The notes beneath the pieces are model-generated. The model worked only from the letters and a program-made list of their open reading frames with translations, searched no databases and was not told where the DNA came from. DNA of 64,000 nt from Acestrorhynchus altus (lineage: Eukaryota > Chordata > Actinopteri > Characiformes > Acestrorhynchidae). Numbering within the stretch: the stretch's first letter is position 1; each line of letters begins with the position of its first letter. Shown one piece after another: positions 13,056 to 25,800 of this stretch. The translations under genes were made by a program, and so were the position numbers. Where the stretch lies: positions 18,721,039 through 18,785,038 of the forward strand of contig CM067521.1 in assembly GCA_034509495.1 (NCBI GenBank). The letters are read 5' to 3'.

Positions 13056-13345
13056 ATCATGTTTATAGCTTGAAGTCGACTGATTCCTGATTCCTTAAAA
13101 TAAAGAAAAAAAGATTCTTAGAATTTTGTTTGGATATTTTATTACTTTTTGTAAAACTCTGGTCCAAACATAATGCATGGTTTCTTAATCTGGGGGCCAG
13201 GGACCACCAGTGAGCTGTAAGGAGGCAGCAGTCCAGAGTGGGTTGGTAATGCCATATAAAAATCATAAATATTTTGTGTGAAAAAAAGAAAGTGCATAAG
13301 TAAAAATTGAGGAATCAGTCGCGTTCAAGCTATAAACATATAATC
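13056..13345. mobile_element. MITE-like element with about 30-bp inverted termini
   Basis: ATGTTTATAGCTTGAAGTCG ACTGATTCC at the left is mirrored by the complement of GGAATCAGTC GCGTTCAAGC TATAAACAT at the right, with one or two mismatches. The AT-rich interior of about 230 bp has a GGGGCCAGGGACCACCAGTG patch. Confidence 0.6.
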
Positions 13346-14019
13346 CATATAAAGGCTTGGATTTTGCAGTTTTTGCTTAATTTGTTAAGTCTTTTGCTTC
13401 TGGAAGGCAGGGAAATGAAAAAAGAAATACTTATGTTGTTTTGTTTTTTTTGTTTGATTCTTTTTTTTACACAAACTCCGTTACGAGAACTGTTGCATGT
13501 AAGGGAAATGAGCATACACATATCATCAAAAATATTACAACCACACCCCCCAAACCCCTTTTATGTTTCCAAAACAGCTCTGACTCATTAAGGTGTGGAC
13601 CTCTGAAGTGTCCTGTGGTATCTGGTATATTAGCTGCAGACTCTGTCAGTAACCACAACTACATACCTGGAACAGCCCAGAAGACCTGGAGACCATTCAT
13701 GGAGCTCATATAGTCTAATGGTCATCAAAATTTGGTTCTTGTCAATTAGATTCTTTCACTCTCTTATTTTTCAATGTCAAGAACTGACTGTTCATTTGCT
13801 GCTAAATATGTAGGTCCAAAATCCTGAGAGGTGCCATTATAGAAGAAGACTGCTTAGTTGTATCTGACTTTATATTGCTTAACTGACTAATTTCATGGGC
13901 CAAATGATTACAACTCCATGGATGAGCTCCTCCAAGAAACCAATCTCTGCTTCCATCCAGTGGAAGTAGCTGGAAATGCAAGCAGAAATCAGGGTGCTCA
14001 CAAAGTGCTCACAATTCAA

Positions 14020-14335
14020 TGAAGTGTCTTCATAGATGTACAAAATAAAATTGTTAAAGCTGACCAATGAATGAATACTATGTTAGCCTCCTTTCACCAT
14101 GAACTTCAATGGTCAGGACCCCACAGAGCAGGTATTATGTGGTGGTGGGTCATTCTCAGCAATGCAGTGACACTGACATGGTGGTGGTCGTCTGTGGACC
14201 AGACACAGCAGTGCTGCAGGAGTGTTTAAGCACTTTGTCCACTCACTGTCCATTCTGACACTCCAACCTAGTTGTTCCACCTTATAGATGTAAAGAGACA
14301 GAATCTGTTGCTGCACACTTTGTATTGTTGCTGCA
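14020..14335 (+). repeat. dispersed CACAGAGCAGGTATTAT-type repeat
   Basis: Carries GGACCCCACAGAGCAGGTAT, TGGTGGGTCATTCTCAGCAA, TGCAGTGACACTGACATGG, and the TCCACTCACTGTCC / GTTGTTCCACCTTATAGATG end. This is the most complete copy of the three found in the window. Confidence 0.7.
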
Positions 14336-14670
14336 CTCTGCAGGTGTTGTTTAACATGGTATATTGGCCTATTGGTGTATTAGACTTTCCCTGTGTGAAA
14401 ACAATCCAAACCACCGGAGAAATTGGGTCACGTTCACAAAATTGTTAACTGATTTGGACCAAAGCAAACAAACTTCAGGTATGAAAACACCCTAAAGGGG
14501 CTTGCATCAGAATGCAATTACAGTATTCATAGCTGGCCTATCAAATGTGAACCAAAGTTAATTTAACCAGACTAAAAGTGCAGGTGTTAAAAACACTCTA
14601 AAATATTATCCCAAATCATTCGCTTCAAGAACCATATGAGCATAACCAGTAAAAGTCATAGACATTTGAG

Positions 14671-15540
14671 TTTATTATCACATATTTCCTACATTAGAGT
14701 ACTATAAAACAGTACAAAGTTCATATGTAATGTAGAAGTCAATTCTAATATTAAAACAAAACTATACAAAAACACAAAAACTAGAAAAGTAGAATTTCAG
14801 CAAATTGACAAACTGTCAATCATTTCCTGCTCTTCCCTTCGTTCATGTGTAATTCATGTGTTAAATGGAATTCATTGCTCATCCAATTGAATCCATGAGA
14901 ATCAACGTTCTTGAAGTGAGTTCTTAGTATAATGTTACTGTAAAAAAAGAGAAACTAGAGAGTATGTTTGCACAATAGTTGGCACTGAAAAACACAAACA
15001 ATGGGACAGAAATAATTAAATGTCTGTGAATAATCTATGAACCAATGCTGATAAAGGTTAAAACCAATAAATAAAACTGAAAAAAAGCTCAATGATTTCC
15101 ACATTCAATATAACATGGTTGTGAAAGCATGATCCTGGTACCATAAACCAAAGTACAGCATGGTGTGAAAGATGCCAATGCATCGCAAGATGCAAGAGTC
15201 CCTTGCATGAATTGGTAAACAGTGATCGGTTAATGGATGGACTGGATAAAATGGTCACTTTGTGCTATGCTACCTGTTGTAACGCTTAGTGCTAACACTA
15301 CAAAAGAAAGCTGTGCTTAAAAACAGCACAGCCGCTTTGGTTAAATAGCTTCCCCTCGCAGCATCCTTTCTTCAGCAATCACTTTGTCATCAAAGTCTCA
15401 GTCAGCGTCTCCACCGAGGAGGAACATCTCCTCCCTTAGGAGAGCATGGGCTTCTTTGTTTTTGGATGTTGTATATATGGGTCTGTTGGCGAATGGAAAG
15501 AAGGGCAGTAAAGTGGCGATGCATGTCCAGATAAAGGCCA
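14671..15540 (-). other. presumed il17rd 3' UTR with candidate poly(A) signal
   Basis: Sequence downstream of the stop codon on the minus strand. The clearest AATAAA on that strand is at 14676-14671, followed by a T-rich stretch. The span is otherwise AT-rich with no repeat I recognise. Mammalian IL17RD has a longer 3' UTR, so further poly(A) sites are possible. Confidence 0.4.
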
Positions 15541-15659
15541 CTAGGGGGAGGCTGCTTCTATGAGTCCTTCACTCTGTTCTGCGTGGTGATGAAGCTCAGC
15601 TTTGCAGATGGTGGGGGCGGTGCAGTGTAGAGAGCTGACAGCAGGGGGCTCCTCATCAC
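15541..15659 (-). CDS. il17rd: il17rd coding exon 13 (C terminus and stop)
   Basis: Starts after TTTTTCAG and restores the codon split after SSSSGL, reading GDEEPPAVSSLHCTAPTICK and ending IEAASP with TAG at 15543-15541. The GxEEPPA...CKAEL arrangement matches the mammalian tail. The last dozen or so residues have diverged. Confidence 0.9.
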
Positions 15660-16821
15660 CTGAAAAAGAAGAGCATTAGAGTGAATTGCAGTTTCTGGCT
15701 TTGGTCAGCATTGAGGAAGTAAACTAAGTAAATAGATCACAACAGACCAGATTCCCAGGAACTGGCTGTTTAGTGGAGGATGTTCGAAAAAACTACTGCT
15801 TTGGAGAGGGAATCTTCTGTCCTTGCCTTCTGTTGACAGTACAGATCCTTCAAAATTTAAACGTGCTCAAACATGTTTAATCCCTTAATTTGAGGGTCAT
15901 CCTGTTGCACTTAACTATCTACATAAACTATATAGACAAACAACTGGGACACATGCTCATTGTTTCTTCAAAATCAAAGGTATTAAAATGAGTATGCTTT
16001 TTTGGAGTAACTGTCTCTACTGTCCAGAGAACTTGACTGAATTCAGTGACAAGAGCTATGAGGTCAGAAGGTTGGATGATCAACACCCCACCTCATCCCA
16101 AAAGTAATGAATGGTGCACCTTAAATCTTTAGAACACAGTTCCACAGCTCAGCACTGGGAGACTTTTTATCCCTCTAGCACATGCCTGACATTAGGTATT
16201 GTTCAGGTTGGGCAACATAACATATTGATGTACAAAATATATCAATATTTTGTCAAAGATTTAATTCTTAAAACAGTGTGAGTGGGTCATTTTTGAAATG
16301 ACACTCTTGTTTTGTTAAAATTATGTTGTAGAAAATATGTAGATAGCATATCTACATATCACACAGCGTGCTGTGTGATAAATACTGATATTTTAACATT
16401 AATCTCTGCTCAAGTTTATCATATCACATTTTGAAATTTCTCTTAAACATATGAAGATATGAGTTTTAAGTCATATTGCCCAGCCCTAGGCATTGTGGTG
16501 CTAACAGATTCACAATTATCTGCTGCAGTCTTATACTATTGGTAATACTTTTCAACAGGAACAGACCAGCTGTGAGTGCATTTGTATTAAAGTAGCTGAA
16601 TGCATTTGTTCCACATGTGTTACATCCACAAACATTTTGACACACTGTAATGTCTTAAGTGAATGTCATGCCATTTTCAGACATCCCACCATATTAACCC
16701 TGTTTCACCAAAATTCCACAAAGCAGCGCCAGCATTCTGGCCCAGAGAGGCAATGACAAACTTGCTACAAACTTTCTGAAGTGATTATTTTAAATTCAAC
16801 GGGATCCTATTGCTTTAAATG

Positions 16822-16897
<76 letters not shown>

Positions 16898-19800
16898 GTG
16901 ATGCGATTTGATTTGATTTATGTTATTAGCCTCTTATTTAATAAAAAAAAAGACCTGGGGGGAATTTTGTTTCTTCCCCTTCATAAGGGTCTAATTTCAA
17001 AGTTTTATGACTAACAACGCCTCACCTAGTCCAGAGGAAGAGGACACACTGTCTGCCAAGGAGGAAGAGTCTGCCTGGTCAGGAGAAAGCCCCTCCATTA
17101 GTGGTATGGACAGCTCTGAAGAGGGCACGGATGAGTCATAGATCCCAGAGTCTCTGGGCATTTCTGGGGGGCTCGCCGAGCCATCCATGCGAAAAGGCTG
17201 CAGCGAAACCCCCGCCTCTTGGCTGGATGCTGATGATGTTGATGCTGAACTTTCTCCAATTTCACCCTGACCACAACTTAACTGCGGTCCTGAGAGTGAG
17301 AAGGCCCCCAGCTTGGGCACTGTGGGCAGAATGAGGGCATTGCTCCTGATGGGACACTCACTTTCTGAGGGTCGCTTCAGCACCACCTCATTGAGAACAA
17401 GCCCAGAGTCGAGTTTTTCCAGCTTCTCTTGCTTGCTGGTATCAGGTTGGCGTGGTGGTGGTGGCATGAGCTGCCGCTCAAACCAATCAGGCTCCTGCGC
17501 CACTTGCTGGTGCATATTGCAGATGGCCACATAGAGCGAGCGCCCCGACCTGCTACGGAAGTAGTTGCGTTTGCTAACACTAGGCAGCTGGCCGAGGTGT
17601 CGTGAATGCAGCTGTGCCAACAGCTGTGGCAGCTGCTCCATCAGCTTGAACTTGGGAGCCAGGCTTAGGGATGTGGGAATGTCGGTGTTATGCGAGTAGT
17701 CGAAGTAGACGGCCAGGAAACGAGACAGATCGGCTGAGCTCCGCCGTGCTTCATGCAGTTTCTCCGCAATCAAGGCAGCAGCCACTACAAACAGATCCCT
17801 GCTGCTTAAGTCTCCAGGGTTGGAGCTGAGGCTAGGTTCCCTGTTTTTCTCCTTCGAGGTGGCCTTGCCTTTGCGGGGCCTTTTTTCCACAAAGTATTTG
17901 AGACCTTTGGAACAGACTGTGATGAGAAAGTGAGCCTCATCGATACGGCGACTCAACCAGGCCATCTGACCTTCTTTACAGATCTCTAAATGCTCCCAAA
18001 GATCCAGAATCACCTACAGGAAGAGATAAAAAGACTAGTTAGGGCACACAGGGAAAAAAAGCTTCAATGTCTTGAAGTCTTTAAAAGATACCAGAACCTT
18101 CTGAATAGCTTGTGTTACCACTCAAACTGGATTGCCAAGACATCTGTATGTAGTGTGGCCCCTTTGGTAGTGAATTTTACACATTAAAAAAATTACCCCC
18201 CCCACCCACAACATGACTCTCAGGAACAGCATATTCTTTACTTAAATGGCAAACTTAATAAAAGAATATATTTTGATGCTGTTCTTTGGAGCATGTGTGA
18301 CGAATGATGAACATATGGTAGAATCAAATTTCACCAATTTGAGGGCCATCCAAAAAACAAACTGTAAGCCGTCTGTTAGTATGGCAAGTTAGCAACATGC
18401 CATGCTTAACTAATTGGCATCTGACTATGGAGAGTTCAAATGACACATGAGCAAGAAGGCCTGTCTGCTTCTTCTAAATCAATGGTGTGGGAAAATTTCA
18501 GCTTCCCAGTAAACTATGAAAGGATTAGAGTGTGAGTGGTGGTCAGGGCAAGGACAGTGTGTCCATGTTGTTGGACAGTTGGACTTCCTTAATTTGCATA
18601 CTTCGACAGCCCAAAACACAAGGCATTTAATGGTATATATTGATTTTTAAACAGACTAAACTTATATCCATAAATATACACAAAGTGTACTGTGGTAGAG
18701 CTGGTGATACGACCTCAGGTTGAATATTTTACCTTCATTATGATTAATGAATGAAAATTTTAATAAATGCCAGACAGCATTTTCCTTTGGTACAAGCTGC
18801 TCAAATCTCGAGTTGTTTTAATGATTGTGTTCTGCTCCATGTTGCTTTCATGTCATAGACCGGAAGGGGCGGAGTCTTGTGACAACGTGTGGTAGTGTTT
18901 TTAAGGAGACAATACATGAAGACATAGGAGAAAATGCTTAACAGAATTTTTAAAAGAACCTACTTTCAAAAGAAATGGAATCTATCAAATACCTAATTCA
19001 TTGTTCATATAGCTTTAACCCGTGTCTTCTCCATAATAACCAGCAGGTGGCAATCTCCACTTATCAATCCTAGATCACATCCAACTCATTCTCCTCACTT
19101 CCAGCTCATTCAAAGAGCACTCTGCCTTGACATGAAGTTTCCAGGATGTATGGGAAATTTCCTTCAGCTGTATTTCTTGCCTGGCCAGCTGTATTTCTCA
19201 GTCTAAGCTGGTGAGAGAGAAGGGTGCTTAAAGCTGGTCAGATAGGCCTACCTCACATCCACAGAAGTCCTGCAGGAAGAAGGCAAAGCTCTGGATGACT
19301 GTGAGGTGTTTGGGGCAGTCTTTCGAAGAGTAGCAGATGAAGACTTTGGGCCGGGGCCAAGGCCTCTCAGCGCTCAGAGACGTGGTGTGGGACGACGACT
19401 CTGAGCTCTCTTCGTCCAGGTGGGAGTAGATGTTCTCTGTGGAGAGATTGGAGAAGATCAGAGAAGAGTGTTTGAACCAGGCTCAGGAAAGATTTGTAGT
19501 TAGCCAGAGGGGGAAGAAAAGGATCTCAGAAGATTCCAGGACGATTATTATTACCATATGATGAAGGTTGACTTGGACTGACTACAGAAACAAAGGCCTG
19601 AACGTCACCTGTATGTTTTATAGTACAGGATATTTATCTTCTGAGGGGACATGAGTAGAAATAAACTACAGGTTCAGTCTTACACCACTGAACTTTAAAC
19701 TTTGGAAACCCAAACACTGAACAACCTCCTTAGTCATAACAGCACAATTGGAGGTTACAGAACACAAATATGCATGTGTTAATTATTCCACTTCCTCCAG

Positions 19801-22800
19801 ATTCATTGCACGCAAACATCCTTACATGGAGGTTTCTTTTGTCCTTCATGAGCAGGGCAACAGTAGAATGGCAAGAGTACAAATGCTTAGATTTCGTGAG
19901 CCATTAATCCTTGTCTGCGCAGAGAGATTACGCAGCTCACCTTACAGCTAGTGGACAAAAGCAAGTTTTTAGGGGTAATAAGATCCTGACTAATGAGGAG
20001 AGGAGAGAGGGAACACGCACCTTGCTGTTTCTTGCGGCACATGACTGTGAAGAGAGTGGCGAAGGCAGACATGATGACCAGAGGCACGGTAATGGCCATG
20101 GCACGAATGGGACCAGCCCAAGGAGAGTGCACTGAAATAAAGTAAACACACAGGAATAAGGCAATGGGGTGTAATCACCTATTCATTTAATCTAATTCCA
20201 TATAAGTACTGGTATCTTGATATAATACATTTTTCAGTACAGAAAAAATATGAAAGGACCGAAATGTTTACATGAATTATATTTTATGAAATAATTAATA
20301 ACAATTATACAAGCCTGTAAATTACACTGAGCATTTGTGGGGTTTGGGGACCCATAAAAAGAACCAAACCTGTTAAAGCCCAATACTTTTATTATATTCA
20401 ATAGTAATAAACTGGCAGAGAGTCTACTCCAATGTGCTAGCTCAATGATCCGATGAATGCAGGTTCAAATCCCGGGTCATGCTGCTTGCAATCGGCAGTC
20501 GGAGTCTTATATCGGAGGAAGCATGTGCTTGTCTTCCCTCCTCATAGTGTCAAAAGCATTGTTTGTGATCGGGGGTGACATAATAGGGTTGGGTAACTGG
20601 CACTAAAAATTTTAAAAGACATGGTTTACTGTAATCCCAAAAATAGTGACCCAGATTCAGTTGTAAAGCACCATGAGTTTTAAGAGTCTTACCCTACAGT
20701 CTGTATTTTCACTAATGCCAACAGACAGTAATTCCCATATAATTTCCAGATGGGGGCAACTTCTAATATTTCTTCATAATTTCAAATGATGTTTAAATTC
20801 TGCACAGATGTTTGATTGGTTAGAAACCAAAATACTGTCAATCTGACACACAGGCCACACTTCTACACAAGCTCACAGTATTGACTGCCAGAACCCCAGT
20901 ATTCTTTAAGACAAGACCAGACAAGACTAGACAAGACCAGGCAAGACAAGACAATCCTTTATTAGTCTCACAGTGGAGAAATTCAGACTGAAAATCTATA
21001 TTACCATCTTTGCAAGTTGTGTAGATCTGTAGTTAATTAGCTGTTGCTCTATTTGTAAAGCCCAAAGTAAATTGCAACATTTGCTATTAAAAATATTAAA
21101 CTAACCAATAATCTGAATAATTATATCAAAGGAATAGTCAAAAAAGGCAAATCAGAAAATATCACTCTACACATGGAAGAGAAAACAATAATTTGCATAA
21201 TAATATCAGAGCTTATTTAAATTCAAATCACATTTTTCAATAGCAGTCATGACCCAGGCTGTCCTAAAGAAGGCAAAGTGTCCCAAAACACTTCACTATC
21301 AGTTCGATATCATACCATTATATTGTATAACCTAGATTTCAGTGACTGCACCATCCTACCTTGGCTCACATGATACTGAGTCTGTCGCCTGGTGTTGTTG
21401 CTGTCGTCACGGAGCTACAAGTAAAGATAAGAGACACTGGGTCAGTCTGCATGTTAAGTATTTCTACAATCTTTACTGCAGTCACTCAACGTCAGGTTCA
21501 GATTTTGCCAAGCAAACATTTAAAAGAGTGCTTCAGGGTTTTTCATCTTACATGAATAAGTGGAGGAAAAATCTATGTGTTTGATCACTGGCCCCAAATG
21601 CAGTCAATCAAACAATCAATTGCCAATATGTTTGGTATCAGACGTTTGCTTCTTTAATTTAGATCGGCAGATGCAAGGCTAACTTGCTAACAAACACTCG
21701 ACCAAAGACATTTCTGTAAATACACAAATACACAGCCAAAACCTTCTCATCTTGCTCAAGACTCACAAATTTTGACTGCATGGTGCAGATAAATAAAAGT
21801 GATATATGACTTCTGCATAGAGCTAAAAGTTTGCAGCAACAAGAAACTGTTCCAGATACATTCAAACTCCTTTTCTTCAATATACATGTTTTGCTTCATT
21901 TATTTACACGACATTTTGATGCCTTTTTATAGCAAATATTTTGAAGGACTAAAGCCCTCAGCATATTTCTTGCCTCACTTTGGCGTGCTCTCAGAAGTAG
22001 TCTGGATGTATCTGTATGGTTAATTTAAGAGAGATTACAAAAACACCCATTTAAACTCATGGAAATCTGCAAAAACTCAGCTGAAATAAATTTTTTCCAA
22101 TTGAAAGTGGAAATATCTAAAAACACCTCAAGAGAAGCTGGTGGCAACAACTAATGCAAGAGTTAATTTATGTTCAAAATTCCATACAAAAGTTAGTGTC
22201 AGATTTTAAATTCATTACATGTAAAATTTCATACCTTTTTGTTTTACTGTTGATCTGTATGGCTTATTGCACATGCAAATCAGAAATTAAAAGAATATTT
22301 AATTGCAAGTTTGACTTGAAACTGCAACTCTCACGAACTTTGCTTTGCTGGAAGTATGCGGAGGCCATAAGACCAGGGTTTGTTGGCAATATTAGCCTAG
22401 AATCTCCTGTTCCAACTAAAGAAGCACATGTCTGAAATCATAAACGACTTTGCTGATTGAATGTGTTTGAGTCAAGTGATAAATTATGTTAATGTGATTT
22501 TATTTCCGCCAAACTGCTCCTGGAACCTCTACTGACTCAGAAACTCTTACAATAGAAGCCAGTAGGCAGGTGTTGAAGCTAGTGCCTTTTGATTTCTACT
22601 GTAAGGGTGCTGTAAGCCACAGCTTTTCCTTTCTTTTCTAAGCACAGAGAAATCAAGGGAAATTAGTGTGAACCACACAATACAGATCAAACGCTAGACA
22701 TGAAGCAGAGCTCAGACTGAAAAAGACTGAAGCAACCCCTTAAGTTCTTTAACTGCCTTCTATCAAAAAACTTGTTCTGTTAAAAATAAAGAAAGATTAC

Positions 22801-25800
22801 CTCTATTGAATATGTTCCAGGTGTGACATCTTGCAGAACGCATGTTGTTTTAGGACCATTCAGTTCCTGTGAAAAGTGGACACCGGCATTTTAAACACTA
22901 CTTCCATGTCTTAAGCCTGACAACTGAGTGTAAGGTGTACAAAAAAAAAACAATTTTTCCAGGGTTGTGCATGTCACTTTTTCACTCATGGAATTATTAA
23001 TTACAACAAGTAAAGGGTCACGATATGTGTGCCAGCAGAACAATGCCGGGTAATTTTGGGTTGTTGGGGAATTTGCAGATTGAGGTTGAATGCATTCAAT
23101 GCATTTTGCATGTTTAAAGGATTAGGAGCCAATGTTAGAAGACTGGAATCCCCCCACCGTTGTCCTCGCCCACCTCATATTTCACCCCATTATTGGTGCA
23201 ACAATGCGTGGTATGTTAAAGCAGACAGGGTACAGCAGTGTAGAGTTCCGAAAGTGACTCTTACACTGCTTTCTTCACTGTTTGAAAGGGAGAATATGTG
23301 TGAGGGCATATTAGGTTGTGGCTGGAGAGAGATAACCAAACCTGAACTGCGGGTGCAGCCAAAACAATTCCCGCTGGCCTAGAACAAAACAGTCTGGGTC
23401 TAAACGCATCTCTACGGAGTCATCGAGCACAAAAGCCTTAAAAACAAATGATATGAGCAAGTCAGAATGTTATGATAACCCTGATGAAAAATCCTGTCCA
23501 ACACCAGCTTTTAGTGGTAGATCAACTCTCTGGATGGATGTCACCAATCACTCATACCTTTGCTGGTAAGATAGCTGGTTAACCAACCCTTGATCAGCGA
23601 AGTGTATGCTGCATTTGATTTTGGTCTTGCTGGTTGACCAGCAGGTCAAACTTGATCATACTAGTTGTTTAGCTTGGTCAGGTTGGTAGACCAGCTAAAC
23701 CATCAAATTCAAATGCAAACATATCCTATGTTGGTCAAAAGCTAAACTGGTCAACTAATCCAACTTAATCACCTTTATTTGAATATGCTGTTTTTCAGCA
23801 GGGCCTTTTATCATCAAGCCAATGTTAGCTGTCAAATATGGTTGGATATGGTTATGTTATGCTATGATCTTAGTAGTGTGACAATATCAAAACTGCTGGA
23901 ACCAAACTTGTACATACAGAACTGGCGGTTAGTGCTCTCCTGCAAGCATGTCGAATTGTCCACTCCTTCATTAACAATTTAAAAAAAAAAAAAAAATAAG
24001 GTGGTGCTTCACATGAAAGTGAAATGTGATAGCCTCCCAGGACTGGTGAAATATTAACTGGTAAAAACCTCCCTGTGCTACGATCTTGGGTTGAAGGCCT
24101 GGGTGGAGTTTGTCCCTGTGTGCATGTGTTTCCTCCAAAAAAAAACAAAAAAAAAAACAACAACAACAATAAAAAATAAAAAAAAAATATCAGGTGAATT
24201 GCCCTGGTGTGTGTGATTGGGTATGCTTGATGCAGTCCTCCAGGTGGACAATTGTTACCGGTAGAGAGTACATGGATGTGATATGTGATGGAAGAGTTCA
24301 TTGGCTGATTTGAAGGGGTCCTATTTGTAAAGCATCCTTGAGTCACTAGAACAGCACTGTATAAGAGTGACTTCTTTCATTCATCAGGGCACTAAACAGA
24401 ACGCTTTACTTTCACATTTGTGTAACTGCATCATTTATATAACTGCATTCCAATTTCAAACATGAAACTTGGATTTAAACAGGTACTCATTATTTTTTGC
24501 TGTGTTGAAAACTATGCTCAATTGAAAGACTCATATCGAATCAATTTCACTTTGAGAATTGCAATACCCCTAACTGTGTAGTGTGAAAATGTCTTCAAAT
24601 ACAGTTAGACAGCTCTCACACTTGTAAAACGTTTCCCTGCAGCACAAGCCAAACCAGTCTGGTCTCTTAACCCCCCCCCTCCAGAAACACAAGCAGGGAC
24701 TAAATAATAAACTTGGCTTGAAATGTGGTCCAAGAGTAAAAGAAAGTTCATTTCCAGTTCCCATCACGGTCTCTCAGTAACAAAGTGCTGCTGGGAAAGC
24801 ACTCAAGTCTTTAGGTGTGTGTTTCCATCACGACAAGCCGGTGGAAAGCAAGAGAACACGTATCCCCCATGGCAGGAGTATTCAAAAACGAGCCTGTGAG
24901 GAGCAGAGCTGCTGGCTGACTCGCCCGGCACGTCTATATATTATCCCTATGTCTGGGAAGAACATTACACACTGCTGAATGCATTAACCCTGAACATCTC
25001 ACTCCCACTTACCCTCGCCTGCTACCTCCTGCTGAAGCAGAAGTGTGTGTGTGAATGTTTGTTTTCTTATATTTTCAGGACATAAAACCAAGGGAGGAGA
25101 AACAAAAAGCAATGTCAAGACCAACCAACTGGTCCTCAGTTTGGTCCAATGTTGTTTTAGTAAATTCTATTCTTCAAATGAATTATAAAGTCAGTTCCTA
25201 TTACTATCAACTTTGCTAAAAATGAATGAAAATAGTAACTGAGACACTGCGCAAAATCATATTGCTCAGTAATTAGGAGTAGTTCGTTAATTTGATGCTA
25301 GTTTTGCAAAACGTCTGCCCACCCAACTCTATTGCACTCTACAGGCTTCATATTCAAGCCTATCTTGTTCAATAGTTACAACTAGAGATGGCATGATTAA
25401 ACTTTTCCAATACCAACACCCCTTCAATACCAATACTAATTTGATACCCATCTGATTTTTTTCTTCTTTAAAACATATTAGTATAAAATACTTAAAGGAA
25501 ATGTGCACAATTCTAAAAAACGACTGATATTTGAATTCACATGAAAACACCACAACTACACCTTTCCCTTCAAAGCTCCACCCCCCCAAACTCATGCATG
25601 CGCACTGATAATGACACTGGCTTGTAGACCAAATAAAATTTCTGATGGTCTGACATTTCTTTGCCATCTCTACTTGTGTGTTTTCTTCCACACGCCCCCT
25701 CCTGTACCTCCTTTTCCACCTGTGCGTGGACAGGAACACCTCCTGCTGGAATAGTTGGGTTGAAAAGCTTCTGTTTTTTCTCCATTTACAGAGCCAAGGC

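Noticed and set aside
23870..24346. 158-codon minus-strand ORF with poly-Phe/Leu
   Set aside because: It is the antisense of a degenerate SINE with A-rich insertions.
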